Below are positions 37,011-46,154 of a DNA stretch of 64,000 nt, piece by piece (positions within the stretch are counted from its first letter, which is position 1; each line of letters begins with the position of its first letter). The notes beneath the pieces were generated by a model, which did no database searches, was not told where the DNA came from, and saw only the letters and a program-made list of their open reading frames with translations. A program made the position numbers and the translations under genes. Source of the DNA: Betaproteobacteria bacterium Ga0077532 (GTDB lineage Bacteria > Pseudomonadota > Gammaproteobacteria > Burkholderiales > Ga0077523); NCBI GenBank assembly GCA_001464895.1, contig LNEE01000036.1, positions 1 to 64,000 of the forward strand, given 5' to 3'.

Positions 37011-37113
37011 GAAATCCGACGAAACCCGTTCGCATGCGTGCCGGACGGCGAAGTGCGGGCCTACCATCGGGTCGCCACGACCCCGTCCGGGGGACATGAC
37101 CTGGAGCCCGCGC

Positions 37114-38235
37114 ATGCACAGCATCGACAACCACGAGACCATCGACGGCCCACGCGAAGCGCCCGCGGCGTCGGTCGTCCTTTCGCGCACCCGTCGCCGG
37201 TTCACCCGCGCGCTCGGCGCGGCAGTGCTGATGCCAATGGCCGCGACGTGGATCGCGCCGCTCACCGCCCGCGCCGACGACGGCGCCTTCCGCACCCGCC
37301 GGATGCTCATGGGCACGTGGATCGATGTGGTCGTCGCCGACGGCGCGCAGCCCGGCGTGGAGGACGCCGTGGCAGCCGCATTCGTCGAGATGGCGCGTCT
37401 GGAAGGTCTGATGAGCCGATATGCACCGAACAGTGTGTTGATGGCGCTGAACCGTGCCGCCGGCGGCGAAGCGATCGCCGTCCCGCCGGAGATGCTCGCG
37501 GTGCTGTTCGAAGCCCGGGCGCTCACCGTCCGCACCGACGGGCGCTTCGACATTGCGATCGGCCGGCTGACCCAGGGGCCGGGGGGCGTGGAGACCGGTC
37601 GGGTGCCCGATGACGACGCCGTGCAAGAGGCGCTGCGACACGTCCGCACGGGTGGACTCACCATCGACGCCCGGCGAAGCACCGCGCGTATCGGGAGCCC
37701 GCTCGTGCAGATCGACCTCGGCGGGGTCGCGAAGCTGCCGATCCTCTCCGTCGGACTGGCGACGCTATCGGCCCACGGCATCCGCGGCGCGATGGTGAAC
37801 GGCGGTGGCGATGTGCTCGCCTCTGCGCGCGTCGACGGTCAGCCCTGGCGCATCGGTGTGCGCGATCCGGCGGCACCCGACACGCTGCTCGCCGTGCTGC
37901 CGCTGCACGCGGGCGTCGTCGCCTCGTCGGGCGACTACGAGCGCTACGTCATGCACGCAGGCCGGCCCTATCACCACGTGGTCGATCCCGCGACGGGGCG
38001 ACCCAGCCGCGACGTACCCGGCGTGACACTCATCGCCGACAGCGTCGCGCGCGTCAACGGGCTCGGTACCGCCGCGATGGTCGCGGGGCTTCGCAATGGT
38101 CCCGCGCTGCTCGCGCGCTGCGGCGTACGCGAAGCGGTGATGGTGGGCGCCGACGGTCGTACGTGGATCTCCTCCGCGCTCGCCCGTCGCCTCGTTCCAC
38201 CGCCCGGCCGCGATCGCATCCGCGGCCTGGCATGA
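37114..38235 (+). CDS. apbE: FAD:protein FMN transferase ApbE (NosX-like)
   Basis: A 373-residue Tat-exported (TRRRFTRALG) ApbE-family flavin transferase. It shows FRTRRMLMGTWIDVVV, the substrate loop DLGGVAKLPI and MVNGGGDVLASA, and the metal-binding HHVVDPATGRPSRD. NosX-type members attach FMN to NosR in the periplasm; the divergent position next to nosZR supports that role. An in-frame ATG at 37096 is an alternative start. Confidence 0.9.
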   Translation: MHSIDNHETIDGPREAPAASVVLSRTRRRFTRALGAAVLMPMAATWIAPLTARADDGAFRTRRMLMGTWIDVVVADGAQPGVEDAVAAAFVEMARLEGLMSRYAPNSVLMALNRAAGGEAIAVPPEMLAVLFEARALTVRTDGRFDIAIGRLTQGPGGVETGRVPDDDAVQEALRHVRTGGLTIDARRSTARIGSPLVQIDLGGVAKLPILSVGLATLSAHGIRGAMVNGGGDVLASARVDGQPWRIGVRDPAAPDTLLAVLPLHAGVVASSGDYERYVMHAGRPYHHVVDPATGRPSRDVPGVTLIADSVARVNGLGTAAMVAGLRNGPALLARCGVREAVMVGADGRTWISSALARRLVPPPGRDRIRGLA

Positions 38236-38245
38236 CGATCAACCG

Positions 38246-38944
38246 TCAGTCGTCCGGATAGCGCGCGAGCCGCCGCACGTCGGGGATGCGCACGTCGCGC
38301 TTGTCGATGACGACGAGCCCTGCGGTCTCGAGGTCGTGCAGCACCCGCGAGAAATACTCTGGCGTGAGCGACAGGCGGGACGCCACCGTGGCCTTGCTCA
38401 CCGGAAGCGTGACGGTGATGTCGTCGCTCGCGGGTGCATCCTCCTCGTCGCGATCGCGCAGCAGATAACCGATCACCCGCTGCACGCCGCTCTGCAGCGC
38501 GTACGCCTCCACGTCGCGCACGAGGGCGTGAAGGCGTCGCGACGTGCCCGCCAGCATGCGCATGGCGAACCGCGAATCGCGCTCCACCTCGTCGATGACC
38601 GCGCTCTTCTTCACCGTGAGCAGCAGCGTCTGCGTGAGGGCCTGGCCGTTGATGATGTAGGGCTTGTTCGTGAACATGAGCGCCTCGCCGAAGCTGCCGC
38701 CGGGACCGATCAGCTCGATCACCTTCTCCTGCCCGTTGGGCGAGAGCACGTACAACTTGATCTGCCCGGTGACGGTGACGTGGAACTCCTCGCAGGGATC
38801 CCCCACCCGGAAGATCACGTCCCCCCGCGCAAGCCGGTGGAGCTCGCAGCCCGTCGCCACCTTCTCCAGTTCGGCGGTGCAGAGATCGCTGAAGAGTGGC
38901 AGCACCGACAGGTAACGGGGCACATCGAAATCACGGATCTCCAT
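38246..38944 (-). CDS. dnr: Crp/Fnr-family regulator, DNR-like
   Basis: A 232-residue regulator with a cyclic-nucleotide-type sensor fold (about 10-130) and a C-terminal winged helix whose recognition helix reads LSLTPEYFSRVLHDLE, close to that of DNR proteins. The N-terminal cysteine cluster of FNR is absent, so oxygen sensing by 4Fe-4S is unlikely; haem-based NO sensing, as in DNR, is inferred. ATG 38944 has GGGAGG at proper distance. It is convergent with apbE (10-bp gap) and is the best candidate to act on the box at 36997. Confidence 0.85.
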   Translation of the reverse strand: MEIRDFDVPRYLSVLPLFSDLCTAELEKVATGCELHRLARGDVIFRVGDPCEEFHVTVTGQIKLYVLSPNGQEKVIELIGPGGSFGEALMFTNKPYIINGQALTQTLLLTVKKSAVIDEVERDSRFAMRMLAGTSRRLHALVRDVEAYALQSGVQRVIGYLLRDRDEEDAPASDDITVTLPVSKATVASRLSLTPEYFSRVLHDLETAGLVVIDKRDVRIPDVRRLARYPDD

Positions 38945-39134
38945 GACCATCCTCCCGTGTGACGTCGTCAGGGCCCGGTGGTCCGGGCTCGAGGGCATCC
39001 GATGACAGGCCGCGCACCGCCACCGCCGAAAGCGACGTGGCGTCGTGCGCCTACATGCCGGACTGCCGTGTGTGATGCGACGGGCGCCGTCACTGCCCTG
39101 GCCCGCCGTCCTCCCGCGACCCGCTGGCCGCGCT

Positions 39135-41888
39135 TCAACCGCCCCGCTTCAACGCCTGCCGGTCGATCTTCCCGGTGCCAGTCTTGGGCAGCTCGGTCAC
39201 GTACTCGATGACCCGCGGGTACTTGTAGGGAAGCAGGCGCTGCTTCACGAAGGTCTGGAGCGTGCGGGTCATCTCCGCATCGGCCGGCCCCGTCACCGGG
39301 ACCACCCAAGCCTTCAGCGTGGTGATGCGCTGGGCGTCCTCCACAGCGAGCACGGCGCATTCGCGCACGGCAGGGTGCTCGGCGAGACAGCGTTCGACCT
39401 CCACGGGCGTGACCCACTGCCCGCTCACCTTCACGAAATCGTCGGCCCGCCCCTCGAAGGTGAAGAACCCATCGGCATCCTCGCGAAAGCGGTCACCCGT
39501 CCAGATCCAGCCGTCGCGCATCGTGTCGGCAGTCTTGTCGGCGCGGTTCCAGTAGAGCGGTGCCTGGGAGTCCCCGCGCACCCAGAGGATACCGGACTCG
39601 CCGCGCGCCACCGGCGTGCCGTCGACATCGGTGAGTTTCAGTTCGTAGCCGGGAACCCGCGCACCGCTCGCACCGGGCACCTGGCGGTCGAGCCGGTTCG
39701 ACAGATAGATGTGCAGCACCTCGGTGGAACCCAGCCCTTCGACGATCGCGAGGCCGGTGCGCCGCTGCCATTCGCGGAAGACATCCCCCGACAGCACCTC
39801 GGCCGCCGACAGGCACAGACGCAGCGACGTGAGGTCGCGCTGTTCCGAACCCGGCGCTGCGATGAGTGCGGTGTAGAGCGTTGGCAGCCCGAAGAGGACT
39901 GTCGGTCGATGGCGCTCGATGGCGCCGTACACGCCGTCGGGGTCCGGCCGTCCGGGATGCAGCACGGCCGTCGCGCCCACCGAGAAGGGGAACGTGCACG
40001 AGTTGCCGAACCCGTAGGCGAAGAAGATCTTCGGCGGCGAGAACACGACGTCGTCCTCGCGGATGTCGAGCACCCGCCGGCCATAGCTCTCGAACGTGTA
40101 GGGCGCGTCGTGATGCAGGTGGACGACACCCTTCGGCCGCCCGGTCGAGCCCGACGAGTACATCCAGAACGCCATCTCGTCACGATGCGTGTCGCAGGGC
40201 GTCAGGTCCGCAGAAGCGGCCGCGACCCAGTCGTCGAAGCGGTGCACGGTCGCGAGCCCGAGGTCCGGCGCGTCGCCGTCCCCCACGAGCACGACGTGAC
40301 GCAGGCGCGTGCCGCGGATGTCCGGATGCGCGAGCAGGTGCGCGAGGTCCGCCTGGACGATCGCCACCTCCGCCCCGCTGTCGACCGCGTAGTACGCGAC
40401 GAGGTCGGCGGTCGAAAGCGTGTTCACCAGCACCGGAACGAAGCCGGCGCGGATCGCCCCGAAGATCGTCGCGGGGTACTCGGGCGTATCGGCGAGCACG
40501 CACAGCACCCGCCCGCTGCGGGTGAGTCCGTGGGACAGCAAGCGGTTGCCGATGCGCGAAGCCGTCTCGCACAGCTCGCCGTACGTGACGTGCCGCTCGC
40601 CGCACAGCACCGCCGCCTTGTCCGCGCGGCCGGCCGCGAGATTGCCGAAGAGGATCTCCGAACAGTTGTAGCGCTCCGGCACCGCGAAGCCGATCTCGCG
40701 GCTCCCCGGTGTGTCGCGCGGCACGGGATCGCGCACGATCGTCGAGACATCCGCAACACCGTTCGCGCGCAGCGCATCGACTTCGGCCATGAACTTCGGC
40801 GCCATGCCCCGCAGGCGTTCGTCGCCGATGCGGCCGCTGCGCGTCATGTAGCGATACGCGAGCTGCACGGGCTCGTGCTGCATCTCGTCGGCGAAGCGCT
40901 CGTACCAGTACGAACTGCGATTGGCCGCGGTGTGCAGCTTCTCGACCACCGGGCGCCGGCGGGCTTCGAAGACATCGAGCGCGCGATCGACGTCGTCGCC
41001 GACTTCGGCGAACGCGGCGTCGAGGGCGATGGCGTCCTCCAGGGCGAGCCGAGTGCCGGAGCCGATGGAGAAGTGCATCGTCCGCAACGCATCACCGATC
41101 AGCACGGCGCGCCCCGCGCGCCAGTACGTGTTGTGCAGGATCGGGAAATTGCGCCAGATGGAACGGTTCGACACGAGCGGCTGGCCGCCGAGGTCCGGTG
41201 CGAAGACGCGCTCGCAGTAGGCACGCGATTCCGCGTCGGAGGCGCGATCGAGCCCCGCGTGGACCCACGTCGCGGCGTCGCACTCGACGAGAAACGTGCT
41301 CATCGCGGGGGCGTACCGATAGTGGTGCGCGACGAACGCCCCGTGCTCGTTCGCGCGGAACGTCAGCGAGAGGCACTCGAACGGATGCGCAACGCCGTAC
41401 CACGCGAACTTGTTGGTGAGCCATTCGACACGCGGCTGGAACTGCGCCTCGAAGGTGCGGCGCACGAGGGAGTGGAGACCATCGGCACCGACGATGAGAT
41501 CGGCGTCACCGGTTTCTGCGAGGTCCTGCACGGCGCGTCCGAACTCGACGACGACACCCGCCTCGCGGCAGCTCGCCTGCAGGAGCTGATTCAGCTCGAT
41601 CCGCGCAATGGACGCAAAGCCGTTGCCGTCGATGTCCACGCGCTGATCGCGATGCACGATCCGCTGCATCGGCCAGGACTCCATCCGGGTCGCAAGCGCC
41701 CGGTGCAGATCAGGCGCATCGCGTTCGAGAAAGGCGAGTCCGCCCTCGGAGAAGACCACCCCGAAACCGAAGGTGGCGTCCGGCGCCGTCTGCTCGAAGA
41801 CACGGATGTCCCAATGCGGTTGGCGCCGCTTGGCGAGCAGGGCGAACAGCAGGCCGGCGGGGCCGGCGCCGAGGATGCGGACGCGCAT
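39135..41888 (-). CDS. Fusion: salicylyl-CoA-hydroxylase-like flavin monooxygenase + benzoate-CoA ligase-like domain
   Basis: A single uninterrupted 917-residue protein with two enzymes. Residues 1 to about 400 are a group A flavin monooxygenase of the salicylyl-CoA 5-hydroxylase / 2-aminobenzoyl-CoA monooxygenase type: ILGAGPAGLLFALLAKR, FGFGVVFSE and GDALRTMHFSIGSGT. Residues about 430-917 are an ANL ligase of the benzoate-CoA ligase type: YSSGSTGRPKGVVHLHHD (near 575), IFFAYGFGNSCTFPF, TGDRFREDADGFFTFEGRADDF and the catalytic lysine in TGTGKIDRQAL. Read together, it would activate an ortho-substituted benzoate as CoA ester and hydroxylate the ring (inferred). The start at 41888 gives the exact family N-terminus. 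It is monocistronic. Confidence 0.85.
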   Translation of the reverse strand: MRVRILGAGPAGLLFALLAKRRQPHWDIRVFEQTAPDATFGFGVVFSEGGLAFLERDAPDLHRALATRMESWPMQRIVHRDQRVDIDGNGFASIARIELNQLLQASCREAGVVVEFGRAVQDLAETGDADLIVGADGLHSLVRRTFEAQFQPRVEWLTNKFAWYGVAHPFECLSLTFRANEHGAFVAHHYRYAPAMSTFLVECDAATWVHAGLDRASDAESRAYCERVFAPDLGGQPLVSNRSIWRNFPILHNTYWRAGRAVLIGDALRTMHFSIGSGTRLALEDAIALDAAFAEVGDDVDRALDVFEARRRPVVEKLHTAANRSSYWYERFADEMQHEPVQLAYRYMTRSGRIGDERLRGMAPKFMAEVDALRANGVADVSTIVRDPVPRDTPGSREIGFAVPERYNCSEILFGNLAAGRADKAAVLCGERHVTYGELCETASRIGNRLLSHGLTRSGRVLCVLADTPEYPATIFGAIRAGFVPVLVNTLSTADLVAYYAVDSGAEVAIVQADLAHLLAHPDIRGTRLRHVVLVGDGDAPDLGLATVHRFDDWVAAASADLTPCDTHRDEMAFWMYSSGSTGRPKGVVHLHHDAPYTFESYGRRVLDIREDDVVFSPPKIFFAYGFGNSCTFPFSVGATAVLHPGRPDPDGVYGAIERHRPTVLFGLPTLYTALIAAPGSEQRDLTSLRLCLSAAEVLSGDVFREWQRRTGLAIVEGLGSTEVLHIYLSNRLDRQVPGASGARVPGYELKLTDVDGTPVARGESGILWVRGDSQAPLYWNRADKTADTMRDGWIWTGDRFREDADGFFTFEGRADDFVKVSGQWVTPVEVERCLAEHPAVRECAVLAVEDAQRITTLKAWVVPVTGPADAEMTRTLQTFVKQRLLPYKYPRVIEYVTELPKTGTGKIDRQALKRGG

Positions 41889-41974
41889 GACGGGATCTCC
41901 GATCGGAACCGGTCGGATCGTGCCACACGATGAAGGCGTGGGCCCACGGCCCTGCCGGAGCGGCCCATGGCCCT

Positions 41975-42138
41975 GTAGGAGGGGCCCATGGCCCCGAAAG
42001 CGGTGAATGCCCTGGAAGCGCTCCAACCGGAATCGGCGCTTTCGCGGGCATGGCCCGCTCCTACAACAGCGTGACCCGTTCCCACGGCAGGTGGCGCATC
42101 CACCGCCTTTGTAGGAGGGGCCCATGGCCCCGAAAGCG
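41975..42138. repeat. Family A REPIN-like element plus a solo arm
   Basis: 41975-42064 is a 90-bp element (GTAGGAGGGGCCCATGG arm, loop with AAGCGCTCCAACCGG, arm ending GGCCCGCTCCTAC). A solo left arm follows at 42111-42138. This fills most of the 336-bp gap between two minus-strand genes; a further eroded arm precedes it near 41955. Confidence 0.8.
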
Positions 42139-42224
42139 ATCGATGCAACGAACCGTTCGCGGTGCCTCCCCAGGGCGATACACGAGGGGACAAGCTCCTT
42201 GCTCCCGGACCACGCAGCGCCGCA

Positions 42225-43004
42225 CTACTCTGCGCTCCCGCCAGCCCGCCGCCGGAAAGCCTCGATGAACGGCTCCACCCGAACCGCTTCTCGATCGAAA
42301 GCGGCCTGCGCGGCGGCGACGCCGGCGTCCATGCGCGCATTCAGTTCGGTGACGATGCGGAACCCCACGTCGCGGAAGTACTTTCGCCCGGGATCGTGCC
42401 ACGCGAACAGGGCCGCCCAGGGATAAGGTCCGTAGTCGAACGCCATCGCGTCCTGCTTCCCCTGCACGGCCGACTGGATCGCGGAGGCCTCCTTCTCCGT
42501 GCCGGGGAAATCCATCCGCACCCGATCCGTGAACGTCAGTCTCGTCATGACCAGCTCGGCGATCGTCCAATCCATCGTTGCCGCGAGGTGGGGGCCGGGG
42601 GCCGAGTCCAGTTGCGCTGCGAGCGCGTCGATCTCCCGGTCGTTCAGGACCTCCCGTGCGGCGCCACGCCATCGGGCCTGGAACCACGCGGCGTCCGGAA
42701 GCTCCGCCAGGGCGCCTGCCCACATGACCTCGCTCAACGCCCGTTCGGCCGCCTGCCATTCGGGGGCGGTCCGGGTCCATTGCGGACCCAGCCGCTCTTC
42801 GCGCCCGGCATCCTCGAGGTGGCGGCGCACGCGCTCGAGAATCTTCTGGTGCACGTACAGCGTGGTCCATGCGTCCGGAAGACGCATGTCGTGGAGGCTT
42901 GCCAGGCGATCAAGGTTCGCCTCCGTCGTTTCCTCGGCGGCCACACCGTATCCGAGCCACAAGATGAGTACGACGCCGAACAACATGCGGAACAAGGATT
43001 CCAT
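42225..43004 (-). CDS. Hypothetical exported protein
   Basis: A 259-residue protein not recognised as any named family. It has a signal peptide or membrane anchor (SLFRMLFGVVLILWLGYGVAA), then a helical, tryptophan-rich body with repeated acidic/basic helices (LHDMRLPDAWTTLYVHQKILERV, DYGPYPWAALFAWHDPGRKYF). No catalytic motif or metal site is evident. ATG 43004 gives the signal peptide; the open frame extends further upstream without features. It lies between repeats and a divergent small membrane-protein gene. Confidence 0.6.
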   Translation of the reverse strand: MESLFRMLFGVVLILWLGYGVAAEETTEANLDRLASLHDMRLPDAWTTLYVHQKILERVRRHLEDAGREERLGPQWTRTAPEWQAAERALSEVMWAGALAELPDAAWFQARWRGAAREVLNDREIDALAAQLDSAPGPHLAATMDWTIAELVMTRLTFTDRVRMDFPGTEKEASAIQSAVQGKQDAMAFDYGPYPWAALFAWHDPGRKYFRDVGFRIVTELNARMDAGVAAAQAAFDREAVRVEPFIEAFRRRAGGSAE

Positions 43005-43318
43005 GATGCGCTCTCGTGGAACGATGGATGATCGGATGCAGGCTGCACGGCGGCGGCCACGCTCTCCTGCGAGAGTTTGCCTTAGCTGAATCACGGGGGT
43101 CCGAAGGGAAACGGGAGCCGAGTCCATGCAGGTTCACCGCACCTGCCAGACGGTCCGGCTCTCTCAACGCGGCAGCGCTGCTCGGTTCCACATCGCAGGC
43201 GCGGACCCGCTCCCGAGCGGCGGTGGCGCGCGCTACGTGCGTCACCGCACCGACCGGGCCACCGGGCGACGATACAAGGGATGCTCGCCCACGGCCCGTC
43301 GCCACTCAGGAGCCTCCC
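43005..43318. other. Intergenic gap with divergent starts
   Basis: About 314 bp between the divergent genes at 43004 and 43319. It must hold their promoters, but no convincing -35/-10 pair, operator or repeat was recognised. Confidence 0.35.
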
Positions 43319-43477
43319 GTGCTCGAAACCATCGCCATCGTCCTCCTGATCCTCTGGCTGCTCGGTCTCGTCACCACCACGCTGCTGGGCGGTCTCATCC
43401 ATGTTCTGTTCATCGTCGCTGTCCTGATGATCCTGCTGGCCTATGTCAACGGCGGTGGATCCAGGGGATCGACGTGA
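43319..43477 (+). CDS. Small two-helix membrane protein, Lmo0937 family
   Basis: A 52-residue protein made of two hydrophobic helices (LETIAIVLLILWLLGLVTT and LIHVLFIVAVLMILLAYV) with a glycine turn and a short polar tail. This is the layout and sequence of Lmo0937-type stress-associated small membrane proteins. It starts with GTG after CAGGAG and lies 74 bp before a Crp/Fnr gene. Function of the family is unknown. Confidence 0.75.
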   Translation: MLETIAIVLLILWLLGLVTTTLLGGLIHVLFIVAVLMILLAYVNGGGSRGST

Positions 43478-43551
43478 ACGCGAAGCAGCGGATGCGTGCA
43501 GGGGCGCCGCTGGAGCCGGCGTCTCGCAGCGTCCCGATGTCGTAGCGCGCC

Positions 43552-44337
43552 GTGCCAACCACGCCGCCGAACGACGACGCGGTCGCCCCTGCCGCCCCGC
43601 CGGTCGAGGCACGCTGCAACGCGTGCCCGCTGCGTCGGCACGCCCTCTTCGAGGAACCGACCAGTGAGGAGATCGAACTCGTGCAGTCGCTGAAGAAGCG
43701 CGAGCATCGTCTGCAGGCCGGCGAGACGTTGATCCACGAAGGCCAGACCGACGCGCCCCTCTACACGCTGCTCGAAGGTTGGGCCTTCCGCTACAAGACG
43801 CTGAGCGACGGCCGCCGGCAGATCCTCAGCTTCCTGCTGGCCGGCGACTTCATCGGCGTGCAGCAGAAGATGGGGGACGCCGCCGCCCACGGCGTCGATG
43901 CGCTCACCGACGCGGCCTTCTGCGTCTTCCAACGCGACTCGTTGTGGGAGCTGCACCGCCGCTCCCCCACGATGGGTTTCAACATCACCTGGCTCACGGC
44001 GCACGAGGAGTCGATGGTCGACGACACGCTACTGTCGGTCGGGCGGCGCAGCGCCGAGGAGCGCATCGCCTCGATGCTCATCCTCCTGTTCAAGCGTGCG
44101 GCTTCGCTGCAGGCCGACGCTGGGCGCGAAGGCGTGCCGTTTCCGCTGACGCAGCAACACATCGCCGACGGACTCGGGCTGTCGCTCGTGCACACGAACA
44201 AGACGATGCGCAAGCTCGAGCGTCGCGGGCTTCACCGCATCGAAGGCGGTCGGCTGTACCTGCGGGACGTGCGCACGTTGGCGCGCCTGGCCGACCTCTG
44301 GGGCGACGGCCGGCCACCGCAGCGACCGCTGGTCTAG
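43552..44337 (+). CDS. Crp/Fnr-family regulator (first of a pair)
   Basis: A 261-residue Crp/Fnr regulator. After a proline-rich leader it has CNACPLRRHALF (two cysteines only, not the four of FNR), a cupin-type sensor domain (EHRLQAGETLIHEGQTDAPLYTLLEGW) and a C-terminal winged helix (LTQQHIADGLGLSLVHTNKTMRKLERRG). The QHIADGLGLS...TNKTMRKL pattern is common in Alphaproteobacteria/Burkholderiales Crp-like regulators of stress genes. GTG start at 43552. A terminator hairpin follows. Confidence 0.82.
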   Translation: MPTTPPNDDAVAPAAPPVEARCNACPLRRHALFEEPTSEEIELVQSLKKREHRLQAGETLIHEGQTDAPLYTLLEGWAFRYKTLSDGRRQILSFLLAGDFIGVQQKMGDAAAHGVDALTDAAFCVFQRDSLWELHRRSPTMGFNITWLTAHEESMVDDTLLSVGRRSAEERIASMLILLFKRAASLQADAGREGVPFPLTQQHIADGLGLSLVHTNKTMRKLERRGLHRIEGGRLYLRDVRTLARLADLWGDGRPPQRPLV

Positions 44338-44348
44338 CAGAGGAAGAG

Positions 44349-44368
44349 CGCCTCGTAGCGAGGCGTTT
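44349..44368 (+). terminator. Intrinsic terminator-like hairpin
   Basis: CGCCTCG-TAG-CGAGGCG followed by TTT, 12 bp after the stop of the Crp/Fnr gene at 44337. Confidence 0.6.
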
Positions 44369-44508
44369 GGCAACATCGGTTTGGTGTGTCTTATGACATA
44401 GCGACTGTGCGTTCCCGCTCATACAGTGCAGTCGTCCCGGAGTGATGCCATGTCCATCGATACGGCATCGCGCCGACCCGATCCACTGCTGTCGAGGAAG
44501 TGCATGAC

Positions 44509-45252
44509 ATGCCCCTACCTTCTCTTACGGATCTGTCGCAGAACCGCCTGCTCCGGGCGTGGCCCGAGGCAGAGCGCCGTCGACTTCAGCCGCAGCTGTC
44601 GTGGACCGAACTGCCGCTGGGCCAGGTGTTGTCCGAGCCCGGCGTGCCGCTGACCCACGTGCACTTCCCGACCACGGGAATCGTCTCTCTGCTTTCGGTG
44701 ATGGAGGATGGCGGCAGCGTCGAAGCCGCGGCCGTGGGCCCCGAGGGCGTGGTGGGGGTCAGCGCCTTCCTCGGGGGCACCACGGCCCTGGGTAACAGCG
44801 TCGTTCACACAGCGGGCCTCGGACTGCGCGTGCCGGCAGCGGCGGTGGCCGCCGCGTTCGCTCGCTCAGCGGTCGTCGCACGCGTGCTGCTGCGCTACAC
44901 GCAATCTCTGCTCGTACAGATGGCCCAGACGGCAGCCTGCACCCGCCACCACTCCCTGGACCAACAGCTGTGCCGCTGGCTGCTGCTGAATCTGGATCGT
45001 GTGCACGGCGCAGAACTCGTGATGACGCACGAGCGCATCGCCCAGATGCTGGGTGTGCGCCGCGAGGGCGTCACGGCAGGGGCGCTTCGGCTGCAACACG
45101 CAGGGCTCATCCGATACCGACGCGGACACATCTCGGTCCTCGACCGTTCCGGCATCGAACGGCGCAGCTGCGAGTGCTACGCCGCGATGACCGAGATGTG
45201 CCGCCCGCTGATGCCTGACGCCGCACTCCACGTCGCCGGAGGTGCACGATGA
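44509..45252 (+). CDS. Crp/Fnr-family regulator (second of a pair)
   Basis: A 247-residue regulator, unlike its neighbour in detail. The sensor half shows LSEPGVPLTHVHFPTTGIVSLLSVMEDGGSVEAA and the DNA-binding half MTHERIAQMLGVRREGVTAGALRLQHAGLIRYRRGHISVLD. This subgroup lacks FNR cysteines and a clear cAMP site. ATG 44509 has GAGGA 10 nt upstream; a GTG at 44500 is possible. Its stop overlaps the GGDEF gene (ATGA), so the two are co-transcribed. Confidence 0.84.
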   Translation: MPLPSLTDLSQNRLLRAWPEAERRRLQPQLSWTELPLGQVLSEPGVPLTHVHFPTTGIVSLLSVMEDGGSVEAAAVGPEGVVGVSAFLGGTTALGNSVVHTAGLGLRVPAAAVAAAFARSAVVARVLLRYTQSLLVQMAQTAACTRHHSLDQQLCRWLLLNLDRVHGAELVMTHERIAQMLGVRREGVTAGALRLQHAGLIRYRRGHISVLDRSGIERRSCECYAAMTEMCRPLMPDAALHVAGGAR

Positions 45253-46046
45253 CCGACTCGATCGCCATTGCTCGATTGCTTCACCGCTTCGATGCGGCTG
45301 CACCGCCCTCGTCGACGCCCGTGGAAGACGGGGGGAAGATGATCGACGCGGCCAGGTCGCCATTGCTCTTCCGCCCGGACTTTCCCGCCAGTGCCACGCG
45401 GATGCTGGACCGTCTGCGAGACCTGCTGGACGCCGAGCGGCGCGCGCATGCCGACATGAGGCGTCTGCTGGCCGACACACAGGCGCTCCTGGCAGCCACC
45501 CGGTCCGCACTTGCCATTTCGCGGCGCCAGGAACACCAGGCCCGCCATAGCGCGCTGCACGACAGCCTCACTGCACTTCCCAACGGCGCCTTCTTCCGCA
45601 GCCGGCTCGACGAGGCCCTGCGCGTCGCAGGGGACAACGGGACGCTGGCGGTGCTCGTGCTCGACCTCGACGGATTCAAGCCCGTCAACGACACCCACGG
45701 CCACGCCACTGGCGACGAGTTGTTGAAGGTCATCGCCGCGCGCCTGTCTCGTTCCGTCCGGAGTACTGACTGGGTGGCGCGGCTCGGTGGGGACGAGTTC
45801 GCGTGCGTGATAACGGGCATACCCGGGCGCGAACGACTGCAGAGCCTGGCGGGTGCGCTGTACGACGCGATCGTCGCGCCCATCTCGCTCGGCGGGTTGC
45901 GCCTTCGCGTACGTCCGAGCATCGGCATCGCCGTGCACGACGGGACTGCGGACGGCGACACGTTGATTCGTCGTGCCGACGAAGCGATGTTTGCGGCGAA
46001 GCGCGCGCGGTCCGGACCTACGTTCTGCGAGCGCGGGGGGGGTTGA
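45249..46046 (+). CDS. GGDEF-domain diguanylate cyclase
   Basis: A 265-residue protein. An alpha-helical, probably coiled-coil N-terminus (about 45-95: ATRMLDRLRDLLDAERRAHADM) precedes a GGDEF domain with intact motif GGDEF at 180-184, plus the HDSLTALPNGAFFRSRL and DLDGFKPVNDTHGHATGD landmarks. It should make cyclic di-GMP in the cytoplasm. No sensory domain other than the coiled coil is seen. An RxxD inhibitory site is not obvious (VRSTDW lies just before). Coupled by a 4-bp overlap to the Crp/Fnr gene. Confidence 0.9.
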   Translation: MTDSIAIARLLHRFDAAAPPSSTPVEDGGKMIDAARSPLLFRPDFPASATRMLDRLRDLLDAERRAHADMRRLLADTQALLAATRSALAISRRQEHQARHSALHDSLTALPNGAFFRSRLDEALRVAGDNGTLAVLVLDLDGFKPVNDTHGHATGDELLKVIAARLSRSVRSTDWVARLGGDEFACVITGIPGRERLQSLAGALYDAIVAPISLGGLRLRVRPSIGIAVHDGTADGDTLIRRADEAMFAAKRARSGPTFCERGGG

Positions 46047-46154
46047 GGAAGGCCCGTGGACTGAGACGCGCAGGGCGCACGGGCTCCCCGAACGCAGGCG
46101 GCATCAGATCGCGGATAGGCTTCGGTTCCGTGCACGCGGGATGGCCACGCCGAG

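Noticed and set aside
39045..41933. 962-codon open frame on the plus strand
   Set aside because: Antisense to the monooxygenase-ligase fusion and without recognisable domains.
44387..44398. TGTC-TTAT-GACA as a Crp/Fnr site before the second regulator
   Set aside because: Arms are only 4 bp and do not match CRP or FNR consensus; too weak to list.
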